A stretch of 6,251 bases of DNA, taken from CAADGY01 sp035714225. Its GTDB lineage: Bacteria > Acidobacteriota > Terriglobia > Bryobacterales > Bryobacteraceae. The stretch covers positions 1 to 6,251 of the forward strand of contig DASTMK010000159.1 in NCBI GenBank assembly GCA_035714225.1, given 5' to 3'. Shown piece after piece: positions 1 to 5,668 of this stretch (the stretch's first letter is position 1; each line of letters starts with the position of its first letter). Position numbers and translations under genes: made by a program. The notes under the pieces were generated by a model. That model saw only the letters and a list, made by a program, of their open reading frames with translations, had not been told where the DNA came from and ran no database searches.

Positions 1-25
1 GTACCTCTACGGCGTCCTGTTTAAA

Positions 26-41
26 CCGCCGCAACCGGCGG
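26..41. repeat. GC-rich inverted repeat, possible terminator of an upstream gene
   Basis: CCGCCG (26-31) is the reverse complement of CGGCGG (36-41), with a 4-base loop, giving a short, very stable hairpin. It is followed by a pyrimidine-rich stretch (about 46-56) rather than a clean U tract. One frame closes with TAA at 22-24 just before it, so the hairpin could end a gene lying off the left edge. That gene cannot be identified from what remains. Treating it as a terminator is an inference. Confidence 0.35.
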
Positions 42-103
42 CGGGCCACTTTCTCTGTAACACCATCCTCCGGCATCGATCTACCAAGTGGGACCGAAAG
101 AAC

Positions 104-110
104 GGAGGAG
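104..110 (+). promoter_or_regulatory. Ribosome binding site that decides the start of the TPP enzyme
   Basis: GGAGGAG lies 4 bases before the ATG at 115; counted from the GGAGG core the gap is 6. The frame is also open back to a GTG at 88, but that codon has no Shine-Dalgarno sequence at a useful distance. The residues it would add (MGPKERRRY) encode the ribosome binding site itself. The ATG at 115 is therefore preferred. Confidence 0.8.
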
Positions 111-114
111 ATAC

Positions 115-1869
115 ATGGCCGATACAGCCGCTGGTGTTCTGATCGACACCATACACGATTGGGGCGTCGATGTCGTGTTCGGGATGCCTGGAGACGGCAT
201 CAATGGCATGATTGAGGCACTCCGGGTTCGACAGGACAAGATTCGCTTTATCCAGGTGCGTCATGAAGAATCCGCCGCGTTCATGGCCTGCGGATACGCC
301 AAGTTCGCCGGGAAGCTGGGCTGCTGCATCGCCACCTCGGGGCCCGGCGGCATTCACCTGCTGAACGGACTTTACGATGCGAAATTGGACGGCCAGCCCG
401 TGCTGGCGCTCACCGGGCTGCAATTTCACGATCTCATCGGAACGCATACGCAACAGGATGTGGCGTTGGACAAGCTGTTCATGGATGTGAGCGTTTATAA
501 CGAGCGCATCATGGGGGCGGCACACGTAGAGCCGCTGGCAAACCTCGCCTGCCGCACGGCGCTTGCTTACCGCGGCGTGGCGCATCTTACGATGCCGGTG
601 GACCTGCAAGAGGAAAAGGTGGAATCCGGCGATGCTTCCAAGCGCAACGTACCGCATCATTCGAGCGAGATTTACGCCCGGAGCGCGCGCCTACCTTTGC
701 CGGCGGACCTTCGCCACGCAGCGGATGTATTGAACGCCGGCCGCAAAATCGCCATTCTGTGCGGGCGCGGCGCTCTACATGCGACCGATGAGTTGGAGCA
801 CGTGGCGGAGATTCTGGGCGCGCCCATCATCAAGGCGCTGCTCGGCAAAGCCGCCGTGCCGGACGATAGCCCTTACACCACCGGGGGCATCGGACTTCTC
901 GGCACCAAACCATCGCAGGAAGCAATCGAAGAATGCGACACGCTGCTGATGGTGGGCACCTCCTTCCCCTATATCGAGTTCCTGCCCAAGCCAGGGCAGG
1001 CGCGATGTGTACAGATTGAGCTCGATCCGAGCCGGATCGGGCTACGGTATCCGGTGGAAGCCGGTCTTGTGGGCGATAGCAAACGATCGTTACAGGAGTT
1101 GATCCCCTTGCTCCGGCGCAACGAGAACCGGCAGTTTCTGACGAAAGCACAGGAGGGCATGCGGGAATGGTGGAAGGTGATGGACGAGCGCGCGAGCTAC
1201 CCTGAAATGCCCATGAAGCCACAGGTATTGGCGCGCGAGTTAGGCAAGCGGCTGTCCGACACGGCCATTGTGACGTGCGACTCGGGCACCATCACCACCT
1301 GGTGGGCCCGCCACATTCCCGTAAAAAGGCAGCAAATGCATTCGCTGTCGGGAAACCTTGCCACCATGGCGACAGGACTGCCGTATGCGATTGCCGCGCA
1401 GGTTGCCTATCCGGACAGGCAGGTGGTGGCGTTTACCGGCGACGGCGGATTTACCATGTTGATGGGCGAGCTGGCTACGTGCGTAAAGTACGATCTTCCG
1501 GTGAAGGTCATCGTGGTGCGGAATAATTCGCTGGGACAAATCAAGTGGGAGCAGATGGTTTTTCTCGGAAACCCCGAATACGTCTGCGACCTCCAGCCCA
1601 TCGACTTTGCCGCCGTCGCCCGCGCCTGCGGTGTCACGGGATTCACGGTCGACAACCCGAAGAATGCGGGTCGTGTGATAGAGGAAGCCCTGAACACTCC
1701 GGGTCCGGTTGTAGTCGACGCCATTGTGGATCCGCATGAGCCGCCGATGCCGCCGAAGACCACGGTGGAACAGGCCACGAAGTTCGCTCAATCGCTGCTC
1801 CGCGGCACGCCGCACGCAGGCAAGATCGCGCTGACGGTAGCTAAGAATAAGGTGCGCGAACTGGTATAG
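115..1869 (+). CDS. Thiamine-pyrophosphate-dependent flavoenzyme, pyruvate:quinone oxidoreductase / pyruvate oxidase (PoxB)-like
   Basis: The product is 584 aa, close to the 572 aa of E. coli PoxB, which oxidatively decarboxylates pyruvate to acetate and CO2 and passes electrons to the membrane quinone pool. The three-domain plan of TPP enzymes is visible. The N-terminal pyrimidine-binding domain (about 1-175) carries GMPGDGING (23-31) and the cofactor-activating glutamate E51 in RHEE. The central domain (about 195-335) has GTSFPY (281-286) and a segment very like the PoxB FAD domain. The C-terminal pyrophosphate-binding domain has GDGGF (442-446) and NN (470-471), the classic GDG-N27-NN magnesium/TPP motif. 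The tail after 'PMPPK' resembles the PoxB tail that binds lipid, so peripheral attachment to the inner membrane is plausible. The stretch just after NN (SLGQIKWEQ) differs from canonical PoxB, so the substrate is not certain. An acetolactate-synthase-like role is the main alternative, but the FAD-domain match favours PoxB. The gene stands alone on the plus strand with its own strong ribosome binding site. Confidence 0.85.
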   Translation: MADTAAGVLIDTIHDWGVDVVFGMPGDGINGMIEALRVRQDKIRFIQVRHEESAAFMACGYAKFAGKLGCCIATSGPGGIHLLNGLYDAKLDGQPVLALTGLQFHDLIGTHTQQDVALDKLFMDVSVYNERIMGAAHVEPLANLACRTALAYRGVAHLTMPVDLQEEKVESGDASKRNVPHHSSEIYARSARLPLPADLRHAADVLNAGRKIAILCGRGALHATDELEHVAEILGAPIIKALLGKAAVPDDSPYTTGGIGLLGTKPSQEAIEECDTLLMVGTSFPYIEFLPKPGQARCVQIELDPSRIGLRYPVEAGLVGDSKRSLQELIPLLRRNENRQFLTKAQEGMREWWKVMDERASYPEMPMKPQVLARELGKRLSDTAIVTCDSGTITTWWARHIPVKRQQMHSLSGNLATMATGLPYAIAAQVAYPDRQVVAFTGDGGFTMLMGELATCVKYDLPVKVIVVRNNSLGQIKWEQMVFLGNPEYVCDLQPIDFAAVARACGVTGFTVDNPKNAGRVIEEALNTPGPVVVDAIVDPHEPPMPPKTTVEQATKFAQSLLRGTPHAGKIALTVAKNKVRELV

Positions 1870-1907
1870 GCAACAGGCTCGCTGCACCAGACGGCGGGAT
1901 GTAGGGG

Positions 1908-1925
1908 ATTCCAGTATACTGGAAT
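1908..1925. promoter_or_regulatory. Perfect 18-bp palindrome, candidate operator or weak terminator
   Basis: ATTCCAGTATACTGGAAT reads identically on both strands. It begins 39 bases after the PoxB-like stop codon and ends 7 bases before a possible small ORF at 1933. Its centre contains TATACT (1915-1920), a 5-of-6 match to a sigma70 -10 box, but no good -35 element sits upstream. Two readings are possible. It may be an operator for a dimeric repressor overlapping a promoter for the barrel gene. Alternatively it may be a 7-bp hairpin with a TATA loop followed by a short T-rich run, which would make a weak terminator. No known regulator motif was recognised. Confidence 0.5.
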
Positions 1926-1932
1926 TTCTTGC

Positions 1933-2052
1933 ATGGACGTCGTGGGAGCGAGTCTGCTCATACTCCTCGGCGCTGCGTTAGCGAATCTGCTCGATACAGC
2001 GTTCGAACTTACACCAAAGATTACGTCATGGATTGGACGTTTTCTGGATTGA
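1933..2052 (+). CDS. Possible small hydrophobic protein, 39 aa
   Basis: An ATG at 1933 opens a 39-codon frame ending in TGA at 2050-2052, 12 bases before the start of the barrel gene. The product begins MDVVGASLLILLGAALANLL, a continuous hydrophobic stretch that could span a membrane once. It is followed by a short amphipathic, mildly charged tail ending in IGRFLD. Against it: there is no clear Shine-Dalgarno sequence, only GGAA at 1921-1924 inside the palindrome, and third-position GC is only about half. In favour: the spacing to the next gene suits translational coupling, and that gene's own ribosome binding site is poor. No family was recognised. It could equally be a chance frame or a leader peptide. 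Confidence 0.3.
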   Translation: MDVVGASLLILLGAALANLLDTAFELTPKITSWIGRFLD

Positions 2053-2064
2053 CCTGTCAGGTTC

Positions 2065-2619
2065 ATGAGAATACTAAAAGTTCTATCAGCCATCAGTGTG
2101 TTTTGCGTCACGCCGCTGTTCGCCCAGGCGGATTACGCGGAATTAGCGGGCTTTGGAGGATTTGTATCCGGCATCGGCACGCACGGAACGGTGGGAGGCA
2201 GCCTCGGTTACTCCACGTCCCGCCATATCATGCCCATCCTGGAGTTCTCGTACATCCCGCTGGGCAGTGATGAGTTCGCATTCGGCGACCGGTTCAGCCG
2301 GACGCTGGTTCGCCGCGATTCGCGCGCGTACGAATTTAACGGCGGATTGCACATCCGTTTTCCTATGTCGCGGTGGCGCGCCGTTCCTTATGGAGCTTTC
2401 GGCCTGGGGTTCGTACGCTCTTCGGTGGAAATCGATAGCGCCAGCTTTTTACAACAGTATTCGAACAGGCTCAGCGATACCGACTTCGCCGCCAGTTTCG
2501 GCGGTGGCGTGCGATACCCGATCGCCGGCGGATTTGGCCTCCGTCCGGAGATCAAGGTGTTCACTACCGGATCGACATGGGTGCGGTTCTCGGCCGGAAT
2601 CTATTACGAGTTCCGCTAA
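2065..2619 (+). CDS. Secreted outer-membrane beta-barrel protein (OmpW/OmpA-barrel style), function unknown
   Basis: The product is 184 aa. It opens with a clear Sec signal peptide: positive R2 and K5, a hydrophobic core at about 6-19, and an AQA cleavage site after residue 22. The mature part is rich in glycine and in alternating hydrophobic and aromatic residues (for example GGSLGYS, ILEFSYIPLG, PYGAFGLGFV, SFGGGVRYP, FSAGIYYEFR). This is the pattern of amphipathic strands in a small, probably eight-stranded barrel. It ends one residue after an aromatic (YYEFR), near the terminal aromatic used for BAM-dependent assembly. The ATG at 2065 is the first start after an in-frame TGA at 2050, so the start is not in doubt, although the upstream AGG (2059-2061) is too close to be a good ribosome binding site. 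It has no enzymatic motif, so a structural, adhesive or porin-like role cannot be chosen between. Its stop overlaps that of the convergent FAH gene. Confidence 0.75.
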   Translation: MRILKVLSAISVFCVTPLFAQADYAELAGFGGFVSGIGTHGTVGGSLGYSTSRHIMPILEFSYIPLGSDEFAFGDRFSRTLVRRDSRAYEFNGGLHIRFPMSRWRAVPYGAFGLGFVRSSVEIDSASFLQQYSNRLSDTDFAASFGGGVRYPIAGGFGLRPEIKVFTTGSTWVRFSAGIYYEFR

Positions 2620-3518
2620 TTGCTGAGATGGCGCAATCCTTTATGACGTTCTGTTTGTATTCGCTTTTCTGCGACTACTGGATTCCGTAATTCGCCGAGC
2701 CCTTCGATCCGGACCACGACATCGTCGCCATCGCGCAGCCAGCGCGGCGGTTTATGAGCGAAGCCGACACCCGCGGGCGTTCCCGTCGCCACGACGTCGC
2801 CCGGTTCCAGCGTGAAGACGCTGGAGAGATATTCGATCAGTTCGGGAATACGGAAGATGAGCTCTCGCGTGTTGGAGTGCTGTAGCCGTTCGCCGTTAAT
2901 CGTCATCGATATGTCCAGTGCGTGCGGATCGGAGATCTCATCGGCGCTCACGAGGTAGGGCCCCATCGGTCCGAACGTATCGAACGTCTTGCCCATGATC
3001 CACTGCGTGGTCGCCATCTGGAAATCGCGGGCGCTGACGTCGTTTACGTTTGTATAGCCGAACACATGCTCCTGCCAGGACTCCCTGGGGAGATGCCTTC
3101 CGCCCTTTCCGACGACGAAAGCGAACTCAGCTTCGTAATCCGGCTTGGCGGAATTTGCGGGCAGCACAATCGGCTCGCCCGGGCCGATGACGCAGGTTGG
3201 AAATTTACAGAAAATCGTCGGCACTTTGGGAATTTCCATCCGTGCTTCTCTTGCGTGGTCGCGGTAGTTCAATCCGACGCAGATGAATTTCGGCGGCCTC
3301 GGAATGGGCGCGAGCAACTGGACGTCCGATACATCGTGAACGGAATCGGCGGGCGGATTGGAGGCGGCGGACTCAACCGCCGCGCGCGCCTGCTCTCCGT
3401 TCCGGATGATGCCGATCAGATCGGCAAATCCCGCGAACGACAACCCCATGACTTTTCCATCCCGGACAATACCCGGTTCCACTGCGCCGTCCGCGGCGCG
3501 AAAAGTTACGAAAAGCAT
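2616..3518 (-). CDS. Fumarylacetoacetate hydrolase (FAH) family protein
   Basis: The 300-aa product has a short N-terminal domain (about 1-70) followed by the FAH fold. GLNYRDHARE (82-91) carries the H88-x-x-E91 catalytic pair. E129 and E131 (DYEAEFAFVVG) and D160 (NDVSARD) are the divalent-metal ligands. K177 in GKTFDTFGPMGP and TGTPAGVGF (245-253) complete the active site. The H-to-E and E-to-D spacings (41 and 31 residues) match those I recall for the FAHD1 acylpyruvase/oxaloacetate decarboxylase. The NDVSARD...GKTFDTF pattern is also that of 2-hydroxyhepta-2,4-diene-1,7-dioate isomerases, so the reaction is either hydrolysis or decarboxylation of an acylpyruvate-type beta-diketone or isomerisation of an aromatic-catabolism intermediate. 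The sequence alone does not decide. It is probably cytosolic. An in-frame TAA two codons upstream fixes the ATG at 3518. GGAGGG at 3534-3539 is 15 bases away, an unusually wide gap. About 17 basic residues follow the usual family end. It lies 28 bp downstream of the ABC exporter gene, probably in one transcript. Confidence 0.9.
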   Translation of the reverse strand: MLFVTFRAADGAVEPGIVRDGKVMGLSFAGFADLIGIIRNGEQARAAVESAASNPPADSVHDVSDVQLLAPIPRPPKFICVGLNYRDHAREARMEIPKVPTIFCKFPTCVIGPGEPIVLPANSAKPDYEAEFAFVVGKGGRHLPRESWQEHVFGYTNVNDVSARDFQMATTQWIMGKTFDTFGPMGPYLVSADEISDPHALDISMTINGERLQHSNTRELIFRIPELIEYLSSVFTLEPGDVVATGTPAGVGFAHKPPRWLRDGDDVVVRIEGLGELRNPVVAEKRIQTERHKGLRHLSN

Positions 3519-3546
3519 ATGTGATTAGAAATTCCCTCCGGGGACT

Positions 3547-5427
3547 TCATACCGGCCGGATGGCTTTGAGCACTTCCAGCCTTGCATCTGCCGCGGCCTC
3601 TTCGGCCACCTGCTCCGGGCCATCCGCCTGTGCCCCCTCGCCCGGCGCCAGGAACAGGTTCGATTCTACCCCGTGCTGTTTTGTGTAGAGATCGTAATAC
3701 CGGCTTCGGGCCGCATACAACGAGTTGTGCGTGCCCTGCTCCACGACCCGGCCCGATTCGATGACCAGGATCTGATCGGCGCGACGGATCGTAGACAAGC
3801 GGTGTGCGATCACGAACGTTGTTCTTCCTTGCATCAGGTAGGCCAGTGCTTTCTGAATGGCCGCTTCAGATTCGGAATCCAGGCTCGAAGTCGCTTCATC
3901 CAGAATCAGAATGCGAGGGTCGGCCAGAACCGCGCGCGCAATCGCTACGCGTTGCCGCTGCCCGCCCGAAAGCTTCACGCCGCGCTCGCCCACCACGGTG
4001 TCGTAACCCTTCTCAAAGCCCTCGGCAAATTCATCGACACGCGCGATCCGGCACGCGTTCAGAATCTCTTCCTCCGTGGCATCGGGTCTGCCGAAGGCGA
4101 CATTCTCCCGAATGGTGCCGTCGAACAGGAACGTCTCCTGTAACACGACGCCAAGCTGAACGCGATACGACGGCAGGCTGACCCGCGACAGGTCCGTTCC
4201 GTCTATCCGAACCGAGCCGGAATCCGGGTTGTGGAACGCGGCAACCAGGCCGATGATGGTCGACTTGCCCGAGCCCGACGGCCCAACCAGCGCCGTCACC
4301 GTGCCCGGCCTCGCCACGAAAGAGACGTCGTGGAGGACCGTCTTGCCCGGTTCGTAGCCGAAGCTCACGTTGCGGAATTCCACTTCCCCGCGGATACGAT
4401 CGAGCGAGACTATGCGGTTCGGATCGTCGTCCTCCAGGTGCTCGTTCAACACCTCTTTGGTGCGCTCCAATCCGGCGAGCGCCTCGGTGACCTGCGTTCC
4501 GATCGAAACGATCTGAAACATCGGCGCCACCAGGAACGCCAGAAACGCGGTGAACGTGACGAACTCGCCCAGCGTGAGCGATCCGGAGAAGATCTCCCGG
4601 GCACCCATGTACATCACGACAGCGCTAACCACGCCCATCATGAGCGTGGCTGAAAAACTCATCCAGGAGGTGCCGGTCAGCGAGCGCAGGACGTTGTTCA
4701 GGAGCCTTTCGACGCCGCCTGAGAACACTTCCGCCTCGCGGGCTTCGGCGTGATACCCCTTGACCACCCGGACCCCGCCCAGCGATTCCGTCAGCCGCCC
4801 CGTGACTTCGGCATAGATCTTTCCGCGTTCGCGGAAGATGGGGCGGATGGTTTTGAAGGCTTTCCGCAGCACCAGGACAAAAACCAGAATCATCGAGACG
4901 GCGATGGCCGTCAGAAGCGGATTGATTCGCAACAGCACGACCAGCGCCACCGAGGCGGTAATCAGTCCTCCGGCAAACTCTACCAGGCCGGTACCCACCA
5001 GATTCCGTATCCCTTCGACGTCGCTCATAATGCGCGATACGAGCGTTCCGGTCTTATTGCGGTCATAGTAGGAGACGGGCAGGCGTCCGACGTGTGCCTG
5101 CACTTTGCGGCGCAAGTCCGCGATCAGGCGTTGCGCGGCTTTCGCAAGCAACTGGGTCAGGGAGAATGAAGTGGTTCCCTGAATGGCTGTCGCCCCGAGC
5201 ACCGCGAAGACGATCGGCTGCAACAGGTCAAACCGCCGCTGCCCGATTACGTCATCGACCAGGAATTTCGTGGAGTAGGGCAGGACCAGGCCTGCCACCC
5301 GGTTGATGGCGATCAGGACAAGTCCCACCGCCAGCGCCTTCCACCGCGGTTTGACAAGCTGCCAAACATCGGGCAGCATGGACCGGATTCGCGGCGCGCT
5401 CGAGCCCTTCTCTGATTCCCCTGCCAC
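3547..5427 (-). CDS. ABC exporter, fused permease and ATPase half-transporter (MsbA/BmrA type)
   Basis: The product is 626 aa. The N-terminal permease domain (about 25-320) contains six predicted membrane helices near 31-50, 70-90, 147-168, 170-188, 255-277 and 288-309, with the conserved YYDRNKTGTLVSRIMSDV (120-137). The ATPase domain (about 345-585) is complete: A-loop Y358, Walker A GPSGSGKST (382-390), Q-loop Q430, signature LSGGQ (486-490), Walker B ILILD plus catalytic E511, D-loop SSLD (514-517) and H-loop H542. It should work as a homodimer in the inner membrane exporting a lipid, peptide or drug; the substrate cannot be read from sequence. The start is a GTG at 5427 with AGGA (5437-5440) 9 bases upstream. 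The alternative ATG at codon 17 has no ribosome binding site. A 40-residue tail beyond the ATPase is rich in Ala/Glu and of unknown role. The gene runs divergently from nrdJ and precedes the FAH gene. Confidence 0.93.
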   Translation of the reverse strand: MAGESEKGSSAPRIRSMLPDVWQLVKPRWKALAVGLVLIAINRVAGLVLPYSTKFLVDDVIGQRRFDLLQPIVFAVLGATAIQGTTSFSLTQLLAKAAQRLIADLRRKVQAHVGRLPVSYYDRNKTGTLVSRIMSDVEGIRNLVGTGLVEFAGGLITASVALVVLLRINPLLTAIAVSMILVFVLVLRKAFKTIRPIFRERGKIYAEVTGRLTESLGGVRVVKGYHAEAREAEVFSGGVERLLNNVLRSLTGTSWMSFSATLMMGVVSAVVMYMGAREIFSGSLTLGEFVTFTAFLAFLVAPMFQIVSIGTQVTEALAGLERTKEVLNEHLEDDDPNRIVSLDRIRGEVEFRNVSFGYEPGKTVLHDVSFVARPGTVTALVGPSGSGKSTIIGLVAAFHNPDSGSVRIDGTDLSRVSLPSYRVQLGVVLQETFLFDGTIRENVAFGRPDATEEEILNACRIARVDEFAEGFEKGYDTVVGERGVKLSGGQRQRVAIARAVLADPRILILDEATSSLDSESEAAIQKALAYLMQGRTTFVIAHRLSTIRRADQILVIESGRVVEQGTHNSLYAARSRYYDLYTKQHGVESNLFLAPGEGAQADGPEQVAEEAAADARLEVLKAIRPV

Positions 5428-5547
5428 TTAAGTTAATCCTAAAGGATTTGGATGCGCCTGCGCCTGCCGCCGGCGCTGGGTGCCTGCGGACTTGCTCCTG
5501 TTTTTTCACGTCACCGTAACACACTGTACTATTGGTAGATAAAGTCC

Positions 5548-5577
5548 TTGACCAGCCACTATATATTGGGCCATACT
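5548..5577 (+). promoter_or_regulatory. Likely sigma70-type promoter of nrdJ
   Basis: TTGACC (5548-5553, 5 of 6 to TTGACA) is followed after 18 bp by CATACT (5572-5577, 4 of 6 to TATAAT with the key A2 and T6). Transcription would begin near 5584, giving a leader of about 85 bases. A second possible -10, TATTAT (5591-5596), has only a weak -35 (TTGGGC at 5566-5571, 19 bp away). In either case an NrdR-like box would overlap the promoter. Confidence 0.5.
5556..5571. promoter_or_regulatory. NrdR box 1 (candidate) upstream of nrdJ
   Basis: The 16-mer CCACTATATATTGGGC matches the 10-base core of the NrdR box (C-w-A-t-A-T-a-T-w-G) at every position (5559-5568), and about half of the less conserved flanks. 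NrdR is the ATP/dATP-sensing repressor of ribonucleotide reductase genes. The box fills the spacer between the predicted -35 and -10, an ideal place for repression. This is a consensus match made by eye. Confidence 0.6.
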
Positions 5578-5585
5578 TACGAACG

Positions 5586-5602
5586 TTCGCTATTATAGTG
5601 GT
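5586..5602. promoter_or_regulatory. NrdR box 2 (candidate, degenerate) upstream of nrdJ
   Basis: CTAT (5590-5593) matches the left core of the box and TATAG (5594-5598) the right, with the centre one base shorter than consensus. The C of its left half is exactly 31 bp after the equivalent C of box 1, about three helical turns, which is the usual spacing of tandem NrdR boxes. TATAGTGG (5594-5601) is also the exact reverse complement of CCACTATA in box 1 (5556-5563). Confidence 0.45.
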
Positions 5603-5651
5603 TGATCCGCTAGAGCCCCTGGATGGCTGGTAACAAGCGAAAATCCTAAAT

Positions 5652-5656
5652 GGAGG
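5652..5656 (+). promoter_or_regulatory. Ribosome binding site of nrdJ
   Basis: GGAGG lies 12 bases before the ATG at 5669, slightly further than usual. It supports that ATG, which also begins the region that resembles class II reductases. Confidence 0.65.
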
Positions 5657-5668
5657 TAAACAAAGAGA

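Larger units (their letters stand above)
5428..5668. promoter_or_regulatory. Divergent control region between the ABC exporter and nrdJ
   Basis: This 241-bp spacer has two halves. The left part (about 5450-5512) is GC-rich, with GCCTG repeated three times (in the 5458-5487 stretch) and a run of six T at 5511-5516. I see no function in it beyond serving as the leader of the exporter. The right part (about 5520-5605) is AT-rich and holds the nrdJ promoter and NrdR-like boxes, listed separately. AATCCT (5435-5440) and AGGATT (5443-5448) form a small inverted repeat over the exporter's ribosome binding site. No cobalamin riboswitch signature was found. A minus-strand promoter for the exporter must lie here, but I could not pick one with confidence. 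Confidence 0.6.

Noticed and set aside
7..660. Minus-strand frame of 217 codons opposite the PoxB-like gene
   Set aside because: The plus-strand gene here has clear catalytic motifs and a strong ribosome binding site; the antisense product has no recognisable features.
1929..2270. Plus-strand frame of 113 codons overlapping the start of the barrel gene
   Set aside because: It overlaps a gene with a clear signal peptide and barrel pattern, has no ribosome binding site, and its composition (Arg/His-rich) is typical of an out-of-frame reading.
4231..4653. Plus-strand frames inside the ABC exporter, including the Arg/His-rich 140-codon one
   Set aside because: They are antisense to the conserved exporter motifs; the unusual composition is what the reverse strand of a GC-rich ABC gene gives.
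5458..5516. GC-rich stretch followed by six T, as an intrinsic terminator
   Set aside because: The GCCTG copies are direct rather than inverted repeats, no stable stem ends next to the T run, and no plus-strand gene ends upstream of it.
5435..5650. AATCCTAAA repeated at 5435-5443 and 5642-5650
   Set aside because: A 9-base direct repeat in AT-rich leader sequence is compatible with chance, and the two copies have opposite orientation relative to the genes they precede.
5428..5668. Cobalamin riboswitch upstream of the B12-dependent reductase
   Set aside because: I looked for a B12-box-like stretch before the start and found none; the GCCACT at 5555-5560 is part of the NrdR-like box. The leader after the predicted start is only about 85 bases, too short for this riboswitch.
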